From contig DCRZ01000002.1 of assembly GCA_002325375.1 (NCBI GenBank), positions 673,198 through 737,197 on the forward strand: a DNA stretch of 64,000 nt, read 5' to 3'. A program made the position numbers and the translations under genes. The stretch is from Rhodospirillaceae bacterium UBA1479 (GTDB lineage Bacteria; Pseudomonadota; Alphaproteobacteria; Rhodospirillales; Casp-alpha2). The notes beneath the pieces are model-generated. The model had not been told where the DNA came from and did no database searches. It was given only the letters and a program-made list of their open reading frames with translations. Positions 24,670 through 33,831 of this stretch are shown here, piece by piece (the first letter of the stretch is position 1; each line of letters begins with the position of its first letter).

Positions 24670-25418
24670 CCCGGCATCAGGTTGTTGGTCGGGTCCAGGT
24701 CGACCCAGCCGTGGTCCGGCACCCAGACGGCCAGCCAGGCGTGTGACGCATCGGCGCCGATCTTGCGTTCCTGGCCTTCCGGCGGATGGGTGCGCAGGTA
24801 CCCCGAGACATAGCGCGCCGGCAGGCCCATGGCGCGTAGGCAGGCGATCTGCAGATGGGCGAAGTCCTGGCACACGCCGCGCTTGTCGGCGAGCACCCGG
24901 TCGATTGGGGTCGAGATGTCGGTCACGCCGCCTTCGTACTTGAAGCCCGTAAAGATACGCGCCATCAGGTCCAGTGCTCCTTCCAGCACCGGGCGCCCCG
25001 GCGGGAACGACGCCTGGGCGAATGCTTCGGCCTGGGCCGACACGGTGAACGGGCTTTCGAACACGTATTGGCTGGCGTCCAGGCACTCCGGGTCCGACTG
25101 TTTGACCAAATATCCCGCAACATCTTCCCAGGGTGGGGTGTTGGCCGGGGTGGGGGCGGGCAGGGCATGGATTTCGACCTGGCAGGTCGACGTGACCGAA
25201 AGCTTGCGATGGGGCTCTTCGATCGTCAGATAAGTCGTGGGATTGCCGAAAAAATCCACGTCGTTCTTGGACAAGGTCGGTGCCGGCTCGATGATCAGGG
25301 CGTGATGGCGTGTGACCTGATGGGGGCAGGGGCGTGGCGCCAGATGAAGAAGGTGCTGAGACAGCGCCACATCGAAGGCGTAGGTGATCGTCGTCTGATG
25401 GCTGATGTCGTAGATCAC
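24531..25418 (-). CDS. Transglutaminase-family protein
   Basis: 295 residues. The N-terminal beta domain starts MIYDISHQTTITYAF. The transglutaminase-like core has the catalytic Cys in KRGVCQDFAHLQ, His in ASHAWLAVWV and Asp in WVDLDPTNN. I chose a GTG at 25418 because it gives the family's usual start; the frame is open upstream inside the ATP-grasp gene without similarity. It follows that gene closely. The last 46 or so codons are duplicated at 20741-20879 by the inserted island, so this copy stays full length. Homologues cluster with circularly permuted ATP-grasp and alpha-E proteins and are thought to cleave or cross-link an unknown peptide. Confidence 0.88.
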   Translation of the reverse strand: MIYDISHQTTITYAFDVALSQHLLHLAPRPCPHQVTRHHALIIEPAPTLSKNDVDFFGNPTTYLTIEEPHRKLSVTSTCQVEIHALPAPTPANTPPWEDVAGYLVKQSDPECLDASQYVFESPFTVSAQAEAFAQASFPPGRPVLEGALDLMARIFTGFKYEGGVTDISTPIDRVLADKRGVCQDFAHLQIACLRAMGLPARYVSGYLRTHPPEGQERKIGADASHAWLAVWVPDHGWVDLDPTNNLMPGDEHITVAWGRDYGDVSPINGMVLGGGEHKVAVAVDVAPVSEPAEA

Positions 25419-25428
25419 GGCCTGACAC

Positions 25429-28020
25429 TCATGGAACCATGCCGCCCGCGGACGTGCTGCGCGTCGGCAGCACGTGGCTGAAGTACTTGCGCGCAAGCGC
25501 GTTTGACATTTCCAGGGTCTGATTGGCGATCTGATCGAGGAACTGGGCCAGTTCAGTGCGCTGGCCGCGCTTGTTGCGCTGATTGCAAAGCGCCATCACG
25601 TCGGCCAGGCGAATCTGGCTGTACATGGACTGGACCAGATATTCCTCGCGCGGCAGGGTGGCGCTTTCCTCGTCATGGGGGAAATGGCGGATGTGTTCGC
25701 CCAGGGTCGCGACCTGGAAGGCGAGGGACCGGGGATTGGTATCGTCGGCCAACAGCAGGTCGACCACCGCGGGCAACTGCACAGTCGAAAGATAGCGCGT
25801 ACGGTAGGTCATGGAGCTGTCGCCGAGTTCCAGCAGCAGATCCAGGCGGCCTTCCTCGGCCGGGTTGCCGTCGACCACCAGTTCGCGGATCAGCTTGGCC
25901 GTATGGGTCGTGCGGTCGACCCGTCGCCCCGTGTCCAGCAGCCGCCAGCCGAGCGAGCGCGTCATGTTTTCCATCTGCATGCCGCTGAAGGCCGACAGTT
26001 CTTCCAGGATGTGGTTGAGCAGCTCCAGCGCCGCCGACACGTCGAGCCGGATCATCGCCGCCTGGCCCACGGCGCGCTGGTGCAGGCCGTTCAGCACACG
26101 CCAGGAATCCGTGGACAGCCGCTCGCGCACCAGGGACGCGGTGCGTTGCAGGTTGCCCAGCAGGTTCAACAGGCCGTTGGCCCGCCCCCGGTCGAACAGG
26201 ATCATGGCCATCTCACGCTCGACCGCGCGGATGCCGCCGGCGGCCGCTTTTTGCGCCGTGCGCCGGTTCAGATAATCCAAATCGACCAGGATGTTGGTCA
26301 GGCGCGTCAGGGTTTGCGGATCGTCACCGGCGCCGGCTTCACCGGCGAAGCGCAGGATTAAGGCCCGCATCAGGCGGACCGAGCTTTCCGTGCGTTCCGC
26401 ATAACGGCCGAGCCAGAACAGATTGTCGGCCACCCGGGACGGCAGGTCCGAGCCCGAACGCCGGAGCGTCACCGCCTGGTCGGGCGCGGTGAGCCGCGTG
26501 AAGGTCGAGACCGGGCCGTCGGACAGCACCCAGGTATCCTTGGACGCGTCGCCCTGCTGCATGGTGATGGCCTGGGCGGCGACGCTGTCGGCGGTCCGCG
26601 TCAGCCCGCCGGGCATGACCCGGTAACTGTCGCCGTCGGCGCAGACGTAGACACGCAGCACCACCGGCCGGGGCTCGATCCCGGCATCGGACCAGCCGGG
26701 GGTGGTCGACAGCGTCAGGGTTTCCTGGCCGAAGTACTGGTAACCGCGCCGGCCCAACAAGTCGATGACCTCCTGCCGTCGCTCGCCCGAGGCCTGACCG
26801 GGCAGCAACGCGCCGTTGCGGTTGTTGAGGATCGAGGAATTGGAGAACGTCGGGCGCAACACCAGATCGTCCAGGTGCTGGCTGACGTATTCGCGTTCCT
26901 GTTCCTGGCCGCACCACCAGGTGGCCAGGGACGGGACCTTCAATTCCTCGCCCAGGAGTTCACGGCAGAGGCCCGGATAGAAGCTCATCAAGGCTTCGCA
27001 TTCGACGACGCCCGACCCCAGCGAGTTGGCGACGACCACGTTGCCCGCGCGCACGGCGGCGACCAGCCCGGCCACGCCGAGAAGGGAATCGTTGCGCAGT
27101 TCCAGCGGGTCGCAGAAATCACTGTCGACGCGGCGCAGGATCAGGTCGACCCGCTTCAGGCCGTTCAGGGTCTTCAGAAAGACATGGTTGTCGCGCACGG
27201 TCAGATCGGCGCCCTCGACCAGGGGAAAGCCCAGGTAGCGCGCCAGATAGGCGTGTTCGAAATAGGTTTCGTTGTGCGGCCCCGGCGTCAGCAGCACGGC
27301 CAGCGGATCGTCCCGGCCAGACAGGCTGATCAGGTTGTCGCTGAGCGCCTGGAAGAACCCGGCCAGGCGATGGACCTGGGCCGAGCGGAAGATATCGGGC
27401 AGCGTGCGCGCCAGCACGATGCGGTTTTCGAGCGTATAGCCGGCCCCCGACGGCGCCTGGGTGCGGTCGCTTAAGACCCACCAGCGCTGATCGGCGGCGC
27501 GCGCCAGGTCGAAGGCCATGAAATGCAGATGCACGCCGCCCGGCGGATTGATGCCGCGCATGGGGCGCATGAACGCCGGATTGCCGTAGACCAGCGACGA
27601 CGGCAACAAATTACGTTGCAACAGGGTTTGGTCGCCGTAGATGTCGTGGACGATGGCGTTCAGCAGCTTGGCACGCTGGATCAGACCGGCTTCCAGGGAT
27701 TTCCATTCCTCGGCCCCGATCAGGAAGGGGATCGGGTCCATGCGCCAGGGGCGGGTCGATTCTCCGGTATCGTCGTAAATGTTGTAGGTGGTGCCGTTTT
27801 CCCGGACTAGGCGCTGCGCCGTGTCCCAGCGATCCTGCAGTTCCTGATCGCTAAACCGCCCCAGGCTTTCCAGGAAATTGTGCCAGTGCGGGCGCACACC
27901 GGTGTGGGCATCCATCATCTCGTCATAGACGCCGGGGAAGGGGGCATAGTCGTCGGCCAGGAAAACGCCTGGCGAGGTGCCGTTCTTTGCCGGATTGCTG
28001 CCGCTCACGCGATGCTCCAC
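25429..28020 (-). CDS. Circularly permuted ATP-grasp / alpha-E fusion protein
   Basis: 863 residues. The N-terminal part (about 1-500; YAPFPGVYDEMMD, VHDIYGDQ, LLPSSLVYGNPAFMRPMRGI, LTPGPHNETYFEHAYLARYLG) is the CP_ATP-grasp region formerly DUF404/DUF407. The C-terminal 300 residues are the helical alpha-E domain (DUF403; LFWLGRYAERTESSVRLMRAL). In many genomes these are separate genes, so this is a fusion. ATP-grasp enzymes make amide or related bonds, so a peptide ligase acting with the transglutaminases is likely, although the product is unknown. It sits between two transglutaminase-type genes on the same strand and ends 11 bp before the first. An ATG in a poor context gives the N-terminus. 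Confidence 0.88.
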   Translation of the reverse strand: MEHRVSGSNPAKNGTSPGVFLADDYAPFPGVYDEMMDAHTGVRPHWHNFLESLGRFSDQELQDRWDTAQRLVRENGTTYNIYDDTGESTRPWRMDPIPFLIGAEEWKSLEAGLIQRAKLLNAIVHDIYGDQTLLQRNLLPSSLVYGNPAFMRPMRGINPPGGVHLHFMAFDLARAADQRWWVLSDRTQAPSGAGYTLENRIVLARTLPDIFRSAQVHRLAGFFQALSDNLISLSGRDDPLAVLLTPGPHNETYFEHAYLARYLGFPLVEGADLTVRDNHVFLKTLNGLKRVDLILRRVDSDFCDPLELRNDSLLGVAGLVAAVRAGNVVVANSLGSGVVECEALMSFYPGLCRELLGEELKVPSLATWWCGQEQEREYVSQHLDDLVLRPTFSNSSILNNRNGALLPGQASGERRQEVIDLLGRRGYQYFGQETLTLSTTPGWSDAGIEPRPVVLRVYVCADGDSYRVMPGGLTRTADSVAAQAITMQQGDASKDTWVLSDGPVSTFTRLTAPDQAVTLRRSGSDLPSRVADNLFWLGRYAERTESSVRLMRALILRFAGEAGAGDDPQTLTRLTNILVDLDYLNRRTAQKAAAGGIRAVEREMAMILFDRGRANGLLNLLGNLQRTASLVRERLSTDSWRVLNGLHQRAVGQAAMIRLDVSAALELLNHILEELSAFSGMQMENMTRSLGWRLLDTGRRVDRTTHTAKLIRELVVDGNPAEEGRLDLLLELGDSSMTYRTRYLSTVQLPAVVDLLLADDTNPRSLAFQVATLGEHIRHFPHDEESATLPREEYLVQSMYSQIRLADVMALCNQRNKRGQRTELAQFLDQIANQTLEMSNALARKYFSHVLPTRSTSAGGMVP

Positions 28021-28133
28021 GCCCGACCGGGCCCATACCCATATTGGAGGGGGGAGGATAGGAGATCGCCGCGCCCACCGCTAGTGCGTTGTTTGATCAA
28101 GATGAATCCAGTCTGAAAGGGAGGGTTCCCGGC

Positions 28134-31100
28134 CTAGTGCACCGTTTTCGCGCGGCGCAGGTCGAGGGTCATGGGAAATTCGTCATTGTCGCGGCGTTTC
28201 GGCGCATCGGACGGACCGGTGGTATGGCCGATGTCCTCGAACCGGGCGAGGCGCCGGCTTTCCGCCTCGTAGGCATTGACGGGGAAATGTTCGAAGTTGC
28301 GCCCGCCGGGGTGCGCCACGTGATAGGTGCAGCCGGCCACCGCCCGCCCGGTCCAGGTGTCGTAAAGGTCGAACACCAATGGTGCGTCGACATCGACGCC
28401 CGGATGCAGGGCCGATGCGGGCTTCCAGGCGCGGAACCGCACGCCGGCGAAGAACTCGCCGGCCTTGCCGGTCGCCGTCAGGGGCACCTCGTAACCGTTG
28501 CAGGCGATGCGATAGCGCCCGCCGGTCATGCCGGTGATCCGCACCTGCAGGCGTTCGACGGAGGAATCGACGAAGCGCACGGTGCCGCCGGCGGCCCCTT
28601 CCTCGCCCATCACGTGCCAGGGTTCCAGCGCCTGGCGCAGCTCGATCTCCATCTGCTCGTACTGCACGGCGCCGTAGCGCGGGAAGCGGAATTCGAAATG
28701 CGGCGCGAACCAATCCGCTTCGAAGGCATAGCCCTGGGTGTTCATGTCGGCGATGACGTTCTCGAAATCGGCCCAGACGGAATGGGGCAGCATGAAGCGG
28801 TCGTGCAACTGCGTGCCCCAGCGCACCAGGGGGCCCGAATAAGGCGTGTCCCAGAACCGCGCGATTAGGGCGCGCAGCAACAGTTGCTGGGTCAGGCTCA
28901 TGCGCGCGTGGGGCGGCATTTCGAAGGCGCGGAATTCGACCAGGCCCAGGCGGCCCGTGGGGCCGTCCGGCGAATACAGCTTGTCGATGCAGATTTCCGT
29001 GCGGTGGGTGTTGCCGGACACGTCGATCAAAAGGTTGCGCAGGATGCGGTCGATCAGCCAGGGCGCACATTCCGTACCCTTTTCCGGAATCTGGGCAAGC
29101 GCGATTTCCAACTCATACAGGCTGTCGTGGCGGGCCTCGTCGATGCGCGGCGCCTGGCTGGTCGGGCCGACGAACATGCCTGAAAACAGGTAACTGAGGC
29201 TGGGATGGTGCTGCCAGTAGGTGACCAGGCTTTTCAACAGGTCGGGGCGGCGCAGGAACGGGCTGTCTTCCGCCGTCGGCCCGCCGGCGACCACGTGGTT
29301 GCCGCCGCCGGTGCCCGTGTGGCGGCCGTCGAGCATGAATTTTTCCGTGCCCAGGCGGCTGAGGCGCGCTTCCTCGTAGAGGGTTTCCGTGCTCTCGACC
29401 ATTTCGCGCCAGCTTTCGGCCGGCTTGATGTTGATTTCCAGCACCCCCGGGTCCGGCGTCACCTTGATGACGTTGAGGCGCGGATCGTTCGGCGGGGCGT
29501 AGCCTTCGATATGCACGGGCATGCCGGTTTCCGCCGTCGCGTCCTCGATGGCGGCGATCAGGTCCAGGTAATCCTCCAGGGTTTCCGTCGGCGGCATGAA
29601 CACGCAAATGCGGCCGTCACGGGGCTCGATGGTCATGGCCGCGCGGACCCGGCCCTTGGCGCCGGTCACGGACTGTTCGGAAATGACCTGGCGGCCGCCG
29701 CCCGGATGTTCCGATCCTTGCAGGTAGGGCTGGCGCGCGGCGTCCGGTTCGGGCAATTCGCCGCGTTCGTCGAACGGGTCGGCGGGCACGATATAGGGGT
29801 AATCCACGGACCGGACATGGGGCAGGGAATCCAGCGGCAGGCGGTAGCCCACGGGGGAATCGCCGGGGATCAGCACCAGGCGGTCCGTGCGCGTCGACCA
29901 GGGCTCGCTGTACCAGCGCCGGTTGCTGGCCCGCGCGTTCCAGCGCTGCACGGGCAGGACATAGCCCGTGGGCTTCGACAGCCCGCGCGAGAACACCTTG
30001 CTCAGGCGGTCCCGCTCCAACGGATCGTCGAGCTTGGAATCCTCCAGGGTCACGTTTTCCGGCAGGCGGCGTTCCTGCTCCATGAAATGCCAGGGGTCCT
30101 CAAAGGCGGGGATGGTCGCGTCGGGCGACACGTCCAGGCGTTCGGCGATGCCGCGGGCGAAGGTCTCGGCGGTCTTGATGTCGGGCTTGTGGTCGTCGAC
30201 CTCCCGGGCGAAGGCGGCCTGGTCGCGCCAGATCGGCACCCCGTCGCGCCGCCAGTAGAGGGCGAAGGCCCAGCGCGGCAGCGGCTCCCCCGGATACCAT
30301 TTGCCCTGGCCGAAATGCAAAAGGCCGTCCGGCGCGTATTTGTCGCGCAGGCGGCGGATCAGGTCGTCGCCCAGGGGCCGCTTGGTTTTGCCCGTGGCGG
30401 CGGTGTTCCATTCATCGGCGTCGACATGATCGATGGATACGAAGGTCGGCTCCCCACCCAAGGTCAGGCGCACGTCGCGCTGGATCAGCTGCTTGTCGAT
30501 CTCGTCGCCGAGCGCGTCGATCGTTTGCCACTGTTCCTCCGTATAGGGCTTGGTTACCCGGGGGCTTTCCGCGATGCGGGTGATCAGCATGTCGAAATCG
30601 AAGTCGACCTTGCTGGGCCCCACGGCGCCCGAGATGGGGGCGGCGCTTCTGGGGCGCGGCGTCGCGGCCAGCGGGATATGCCCCTCGCCGGTCAGCAGGC
30701 CCGAGGTGGGATCGAAGCCGATCCAGCCCGCGCCCGGCAGATAGACCTCGGTCCAGGCGTGCAGGTCGGTGAAATCCGTTTCCGCCCCCGACGGCCCGTC
30801 GAGGGACTTCACGTCCGGCTTCAGCTGGATCAGGTAGCCCGACACGAAGCGCGCGGCATAACCCAGGTGGCGCAGGATTTCGACCAGCAGCCAGCCCGTG
30901 TCGCGGCACGACCCGCGGCCGCTGGACAGGGTTTCCTCGCAGGTCTGCACCCCCGGCTCCATGCGGATCAGGTATTCGATTTCCGTTTGCAGGCGCTGGT
31001 TCAGGGCGACCAGATATTCGACCGTGCGGCCTTCCTGTTTGGGCAGCTTGTCGAGCCAGGCCCGCAGCAATGGCCCCGCCGGCTCGGGCTTCAGATAGGG

Positions 31101-31445
31101 TTCCAGCTCAAGCTTCAGGTCCGGGTCGTAGGTAAAGGGCAGGTCCTCCGCGTCCGGTTCCAGAAAGAAGTCAAAGGGGTTCTGCACCGACATGTCGGCG
31201 ACCAGATCGACCGTGACCTCGAACTTCTCGACCGGGTCCGGATAGACGACGCGGGCCTGGTAGTTGCCGTGGGGGTCCTGCTGCCAGTTGATGAAATAGC
31301 CCTCGGGCTCGATCTTGAGCGCATAGCTGAGGATCGGCGTGCGGGCGTGCGGGGCCGGGCGCAGGCGGATCACCTGCGGGCCCATCTCGACCTTGCGGTC
31401 GTAAATGTAGGAGGTCCGGTGGTGCAGGGCGATATGAATGCTCAT
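28134..31445 (-). CDS. Large transglutaminase-like / DUF2126 protein
   Basis: 1103 residues. The N-terminal beta domain (MSIHIALHHRTSYIYDRKV) leads into a transglutaminase core with Cys in GSCRDTGWL, His in DLHAWTEVYL and Asp in IGFDPTSG. The C-terminal two-thirds is DUF2126 (RLTLGGEPTFVSIDHVD, HFGQGKWYPGEPLPRW, GTGGGNHVVAGG). This architecture is the standard companion of the ATP-grasp/alpha-E and small transglutaminase genes downstream, 113 bp away. The DUF2126 region resembles glutamine-synthetase-like or peptide-ligase modules, but its reaction is not established to my knowledge. There is no signal peptide. It is probably the first gene of the three-gene operon. Confidence 0.9.
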   Translation of the reverse strand: MSIHIALHHRTSYIYDRKVEMGPQVIRLRPAPHARTPILSYALKIEPEGYFINWQQDPHGNYQARVVYPDPVEKFEVTVDLVADMSVQNPFDFFLEPDAEDLPFTYDPDLKLELEPYLKPEPAGPLLRAWLDKLPKQEGRTVEYLVALNQRLQTEIEYLIRMEPGVQTCEETLSSGRGSCRDTGWLLVEILRHLGYAARFVSGYLIQLKPDVKSLDGPSGAETDFTDLHAWTEVYLPGAGWIGFDPTSGLLTGEGHIPLAATPRPRSAAPISGAVGPSKVDFDFDMLITRIAESPRVTKPYTEEQWQTIDALGDEIDKQLIQRDVRLTLGGEPTFVSIDHVDADEWNTAATGKTKRPLGDDLIRRLRDKYAPDGLLHFGQGKWYPGEPLPRWAFALYWRRDGVPIWRDQAAFAREVDDHKPDIKTAETFARGIAERLDVSPDATIPAFEDPWHFMEQERRLPENVTLEDSKLDDPLERDRLSKVFSRGLSKPTGYVLPVQRWNARASNRRWYSEPWSTRTDRLVLIPGDSPVGYRLPLDSLPHVRSVDYPYIVPADPFDERGELPEPDAARQPYLQGSEHPGGGRQVISEQSVTGAKGRVRAAMTIEPRDGRICVFMPPTETLEDYLDLIAAIEDATAETGMPVHIEGYAPPNDPRLNVIKVTPDPGVLEINIKPAESWREMVESTETLYEEARLSRLGTEKFMLDGRHTGTGGGNHVVAGGPTAEDSPFLRRPDLLKSLVTYWQHHPSLSYLFSGMFVGPTSQAPRIDEARHDSLYELEIALAQIPEKGTECAPWLIDRILRNLLIDVSGNTHRTEICIDKLYSPDGPTGRLGLVEFRAFEMPPHARMSLTQQLLLRALIARFWDTPYSGPLVRWGTQLHDRFMLPHSVWADFENVIADMNTQGYAFEADWFAPHFEFRFPRYGAVQYEQMEIELRQALEPWHVMGEEGAAGGTVRFVDSSVERLQVRITGMTGGRYRIACNGYEVPLTATGKAGEFFAGVRFRAWKPASALHPGVDVDAPLVFDLYDTWTGRAVAGCTYHVAHPGGRNFEHFPVNAYEAESRRLARFEDIGHTTGPSDAPKRRDNDEFPMTLDLRRAKTVH

Positions 31446-31556
31446 GGCCGGGATCGCACCTAGTCATCTGGAGGTTAAGGGTCCGCGCCGCCGCGGCACC
31501 TGTCGGATGCTACACCAACACATGCCCCTGTGCCCGTCAATCGTTCGCAGGCGCAC

Positions 31557-31591
31557 AAAAAAAGCCCGCCGGCCCCAGGGGGACCGGCGGG
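31557..31591 (-). terminator. Rho-independent terminator after acyl-CoA dehydrogenase
   Basis: On the minus strand an 8-bp GC stem (CCCGCCGG / CCGGCGGG, 31565-31591) is followed by seven T at 31557-31563. It lies 56 bp past the acyl-CoA dehydrogenase stop at 31647 and before the DUF2126 gene. It ends the acyl-CoA operon and separates it from the transglutaminase operon. Confidence 0.8.
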
Positions 31592-31646
31592 AAGTAGCAA
31601 CAGGGAAGTTGATCTAGTTGCCTTTGGTCAAATTTAAGACCGGAGT

Positions 31647-32831
31647 CTAATAGGACCTGGGCAACCCCAGCACATGCTGCGCGAGATAGCTGAGGATCAG
31701 GTTCGGCGAAATAGGCGCCGTTCGGGCGAGTCGCGCCTCGCGCCATTTACGTTCGATGTGGTATTCGCGGGCAAAGGCGAACCCGCCGTGGGTGGTGAAG
31801 CAGGCTTCGCCGGCATCCCAGGCCGATTGCGCCGACAGCAGCCGCGCCATGTTGGCTTCGGAGCCGCAGGGCAGGCCGGCGTCGAACATGGCCGTCGCCT
31901 TGCGCACCATCAGGTCGGCGGCTTCGATGTCCGCATAGGCTTTGGCGATGGGGAACTGGATGCCCTGGTTCTGGCCGATGGGCCGCTTGAACACGATGCG
32001 TTCGTTGGCGTAGTCGACGGCCTTTTCGATGAAATAGCGGCCGTTGCCGATGGCTTCCGACGCGGTCAGGCAGCGTTCGGCGTTCATGCCGTCGAGGATG
32101 TAGCGGAACCCCTTGCCTTCCTCGCCGATCAGGGAATCGCCCGGGATCGGCACGTTGTCGAAGAACACCTCGCAGGTGTTGTGATTGACCATGGCGTCGA
32201 TGGGGCGGATTTCACAGCCGTGCTTCTGTGCTTCCTTGAGGTCGATGAGGAAGGTCGAAATGCCGTCCGTGCGCTTTTCCACCTTGTCGGCGGGCGTGGT
32301 GCGGGCCAGCAGCAGCATCAGGTCGGAATGGGCGGCGCGCGACGTCCAGACCTTCTGGCCGTTGATGACATAGCCGTTGCCCTGCTTGTCGGCGCGGGTC
32401 TTCAACTGCGTGGTGTCGGAGCCGGTGGTGGGTTCCGTCACGCCGAAGGCCTGCAGACGCAGTTCGCCGGTCGCGATCTTGGGCAGGAAGTGCTCTTTTT
32501 GCTCTTTCGATCCATGCCTGAGGATCGTGCCCATGGTGTACATCTGGGCATGGCCCGGCGAGGCACTGCAACCCGATGCGTTGATGGTCTCCAGGATCAC
32601 CGCACCGCCGCGCACGGGCAGGCCGGCGCCGCCGTATTCCTCGGGGATCAATGCTGCGAGGTAGCCGGACGCGGTCAGCGCCTCGATGAATTCGGTCGGA
32701 TAGCTGCCCGACGGCGGCTGGTCTTCCAGCTTGTGCCAGTATTCACCGGGAAAGTCGGCGCAGACCTTGGCGACCTGCTCGCGGATTTCCGGATAGTCGA
32801 CCTCTAACGGGATGCTCAGTTCGGCGGTCAT
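31647..32831 (-). CDS. Acyl-CoA dehydrogenase
   Basis: 394 residues with the usual three-part fold. Conserved blocks are AALIPEEYGGAGLP, the FAD/substrate segment LQAFGVTEPTTGSDTTQLKT, NGQKVWTSRAAHSD, and a C-terminal THGGFAFAREYHIERKWREAR. It would introduce an alpha-beta double bond into an acyl-CoA and pass electrons to ETF. The base that acts as catalytic Glu in other members is not obvious to me in the expected position. It is the last gene of a minus-strand operon with HMG-CoA lyase, enoyl-CoA hydratase and CoA-transferase, 22 bp after the lyase, followed by a terminator. Confidence 0.9.
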   Translation of the reverse strand: MTAELSIPLEVDYPEIREQVAKVCADFPGEYWHKLEDQPPSGSYPTEFIEALTASGYLAALIPEEYGGAGLPVRGGAVILETINASGCSASPGHAQMYTMGTILRHGSKEQKEHFLPKIATGELRLQAFGVTEPTTGSDTTQLKTRADKQGNGYVINGQKVWTSRAAHSDLMLLLARTTPADKVEKRTDGISTFLIDLKEAQKHGCEIRPIDAMVNHNTCEVFFDNVPIPGDSLIGEEGKGFRYILDGMNAERCLTASEAIGNGRYFIEKAVDYANERIVFKRPIGQNQGIQFPIAKAYADIEAADLMVRKATAMFDAGLPCGSEANMARLLSAQSAWDAGEACFTTHGGFAFAREYHIERKWREARLARTAPISPNLILSYLAQHVLGLPRSY

Positions 32832-32853
32832 GTGTTCGTCCTTGAATGCAGAG

Positions 32854-33798
32854 TCAGGCGGCGTGCGTGGCGGGCGTGAAGCCCTTGGGCGGGCCGGCGT
32901 TGATGTAGGTGCCGTGCACGGGCTCGCCCTTCAGTTGGCGTTCCATGATCTCGCGGGCCTGCAACAGGCCGTCCAGATCGACGCCGGTCTTCATGCCCTG
33001 GGCTTCCAGCATGAACACAAGGTCCTCGGTCACGATGTTGCCGCTGGCACCCGGGGCATAGGGACAGCCGCCCAGGCCACCCAGGCAGGAATCGAATTCC
33101 CGCACCCCGGCGTCGAGCGCCGCGAACACGTTGGCCAGACCCAGGCCCCGGGTGTCGTGGAAGTGCGCACCCACGGGCACGTCCTTACCGACCGTGCGGT
33201 ACAGTTCCGTGAACAGGTCACGGACCTGCTTGGGATTGGCGTAGCCGACCGTGTCGGCGACGTTGAGGCGCTGGGCGCCGCGTTCCATCAGGCCTTCGGC
33301 GACCTTCATGACGTCCTTGACCGGCACCGGACCGGAGATCGTGCAGCCGAAGCAGGTTGCCATGCCGCCGGAGATGATCTGGTCCTTGTATTCCGGATGT
33401 TCGTTCCGATAGGCGACGATCTCGGCGAAGCCGTCGAGGGATTCCTGGACCGAGCGGCGGATGTTGGCCTGGTTGTGTTCTTCCGAGACTGACATGACGA
33501 CGCCGATCTGATGGGCGCCGGCGGCCAGGCCGTTCACGGCCCCCTTCATGTTCGGCACCAGGGCCGAGACGGTCAGGCCGTCGATCAGGATCGATTGGGC
33601 GACGATTTCAGCGGAATCCGCCATCTGCGGTAAAAGCTTCGGGTTGACGAAGGACCCGACCTGCATCTGCGGCACGCCGGCGGCGGCCTCGCTGCGGATC
33701 CATTCCATCTTGCCGTCGGTGGTGAAAACCGTCTGGATGCTCTGCAGACCGTCGCGGGGGCCGACTTCGCTGACCAGGACGTCGATATCGCGTTTCAT
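32854..33798 (-). CDS. Hydroxymethylglutaryl-CoA lyase family protein
   Basis: 314 residues. The TIM-barrel signatures are SEVGPRDGLQ (metal/substrate Asp), HFHDTRGLGLAN (metal-binding His pair) and GGLGGCPYAPGASGN with the catalytic Cys. Classic members cleave HMG-CoA to acetoacetate and acetyl-CoA; relatives cleave other 3-hydroxy-3-methyl-acyl-CoAs such as citramalyl-CoA. Here it is flanked by an enoyl-CoA hydratase and an acyl-CoA dehydrogenase, so the substrate may be a branched dicarboxylyl-CoA made by those enzymes. A gap of 33 bp follows the hydratase, and GGAGACC precedes the ATG. Confidence 0.9.
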   Translation of the reverse strand: MKRDIDVLVSEVGPRDGLQSIQTVFTTDGKMEWIRSEAAAGVPQMQVGSFVNPKLLPQMADSAEIVAQSILIDGLTVSALVPNMKGAVNGLAAGAHQIGVVMSVSEEHNQANIRRSVQESLDGFAEIVAYRNEHPEYKDQIISGGMATCFGCTISGPVPVKDVMKVAEGLMERGAQRLNVADTVGYANPKQVRDLFTELYRTVGKDVPVGAHFHDTRGLGLANVFAALDAGVREFDSCLGGLGGCPYAPGASGNIVTEDLVFMLEAQGMKTGVDLDGLLQAREIMERQLKGEPVHGTYINAGPPKGFTPATHAA

Positions 33799-33831
33799 GG
33801 TGGTCTCCTTAATTTACGTACGTTGACTGTT

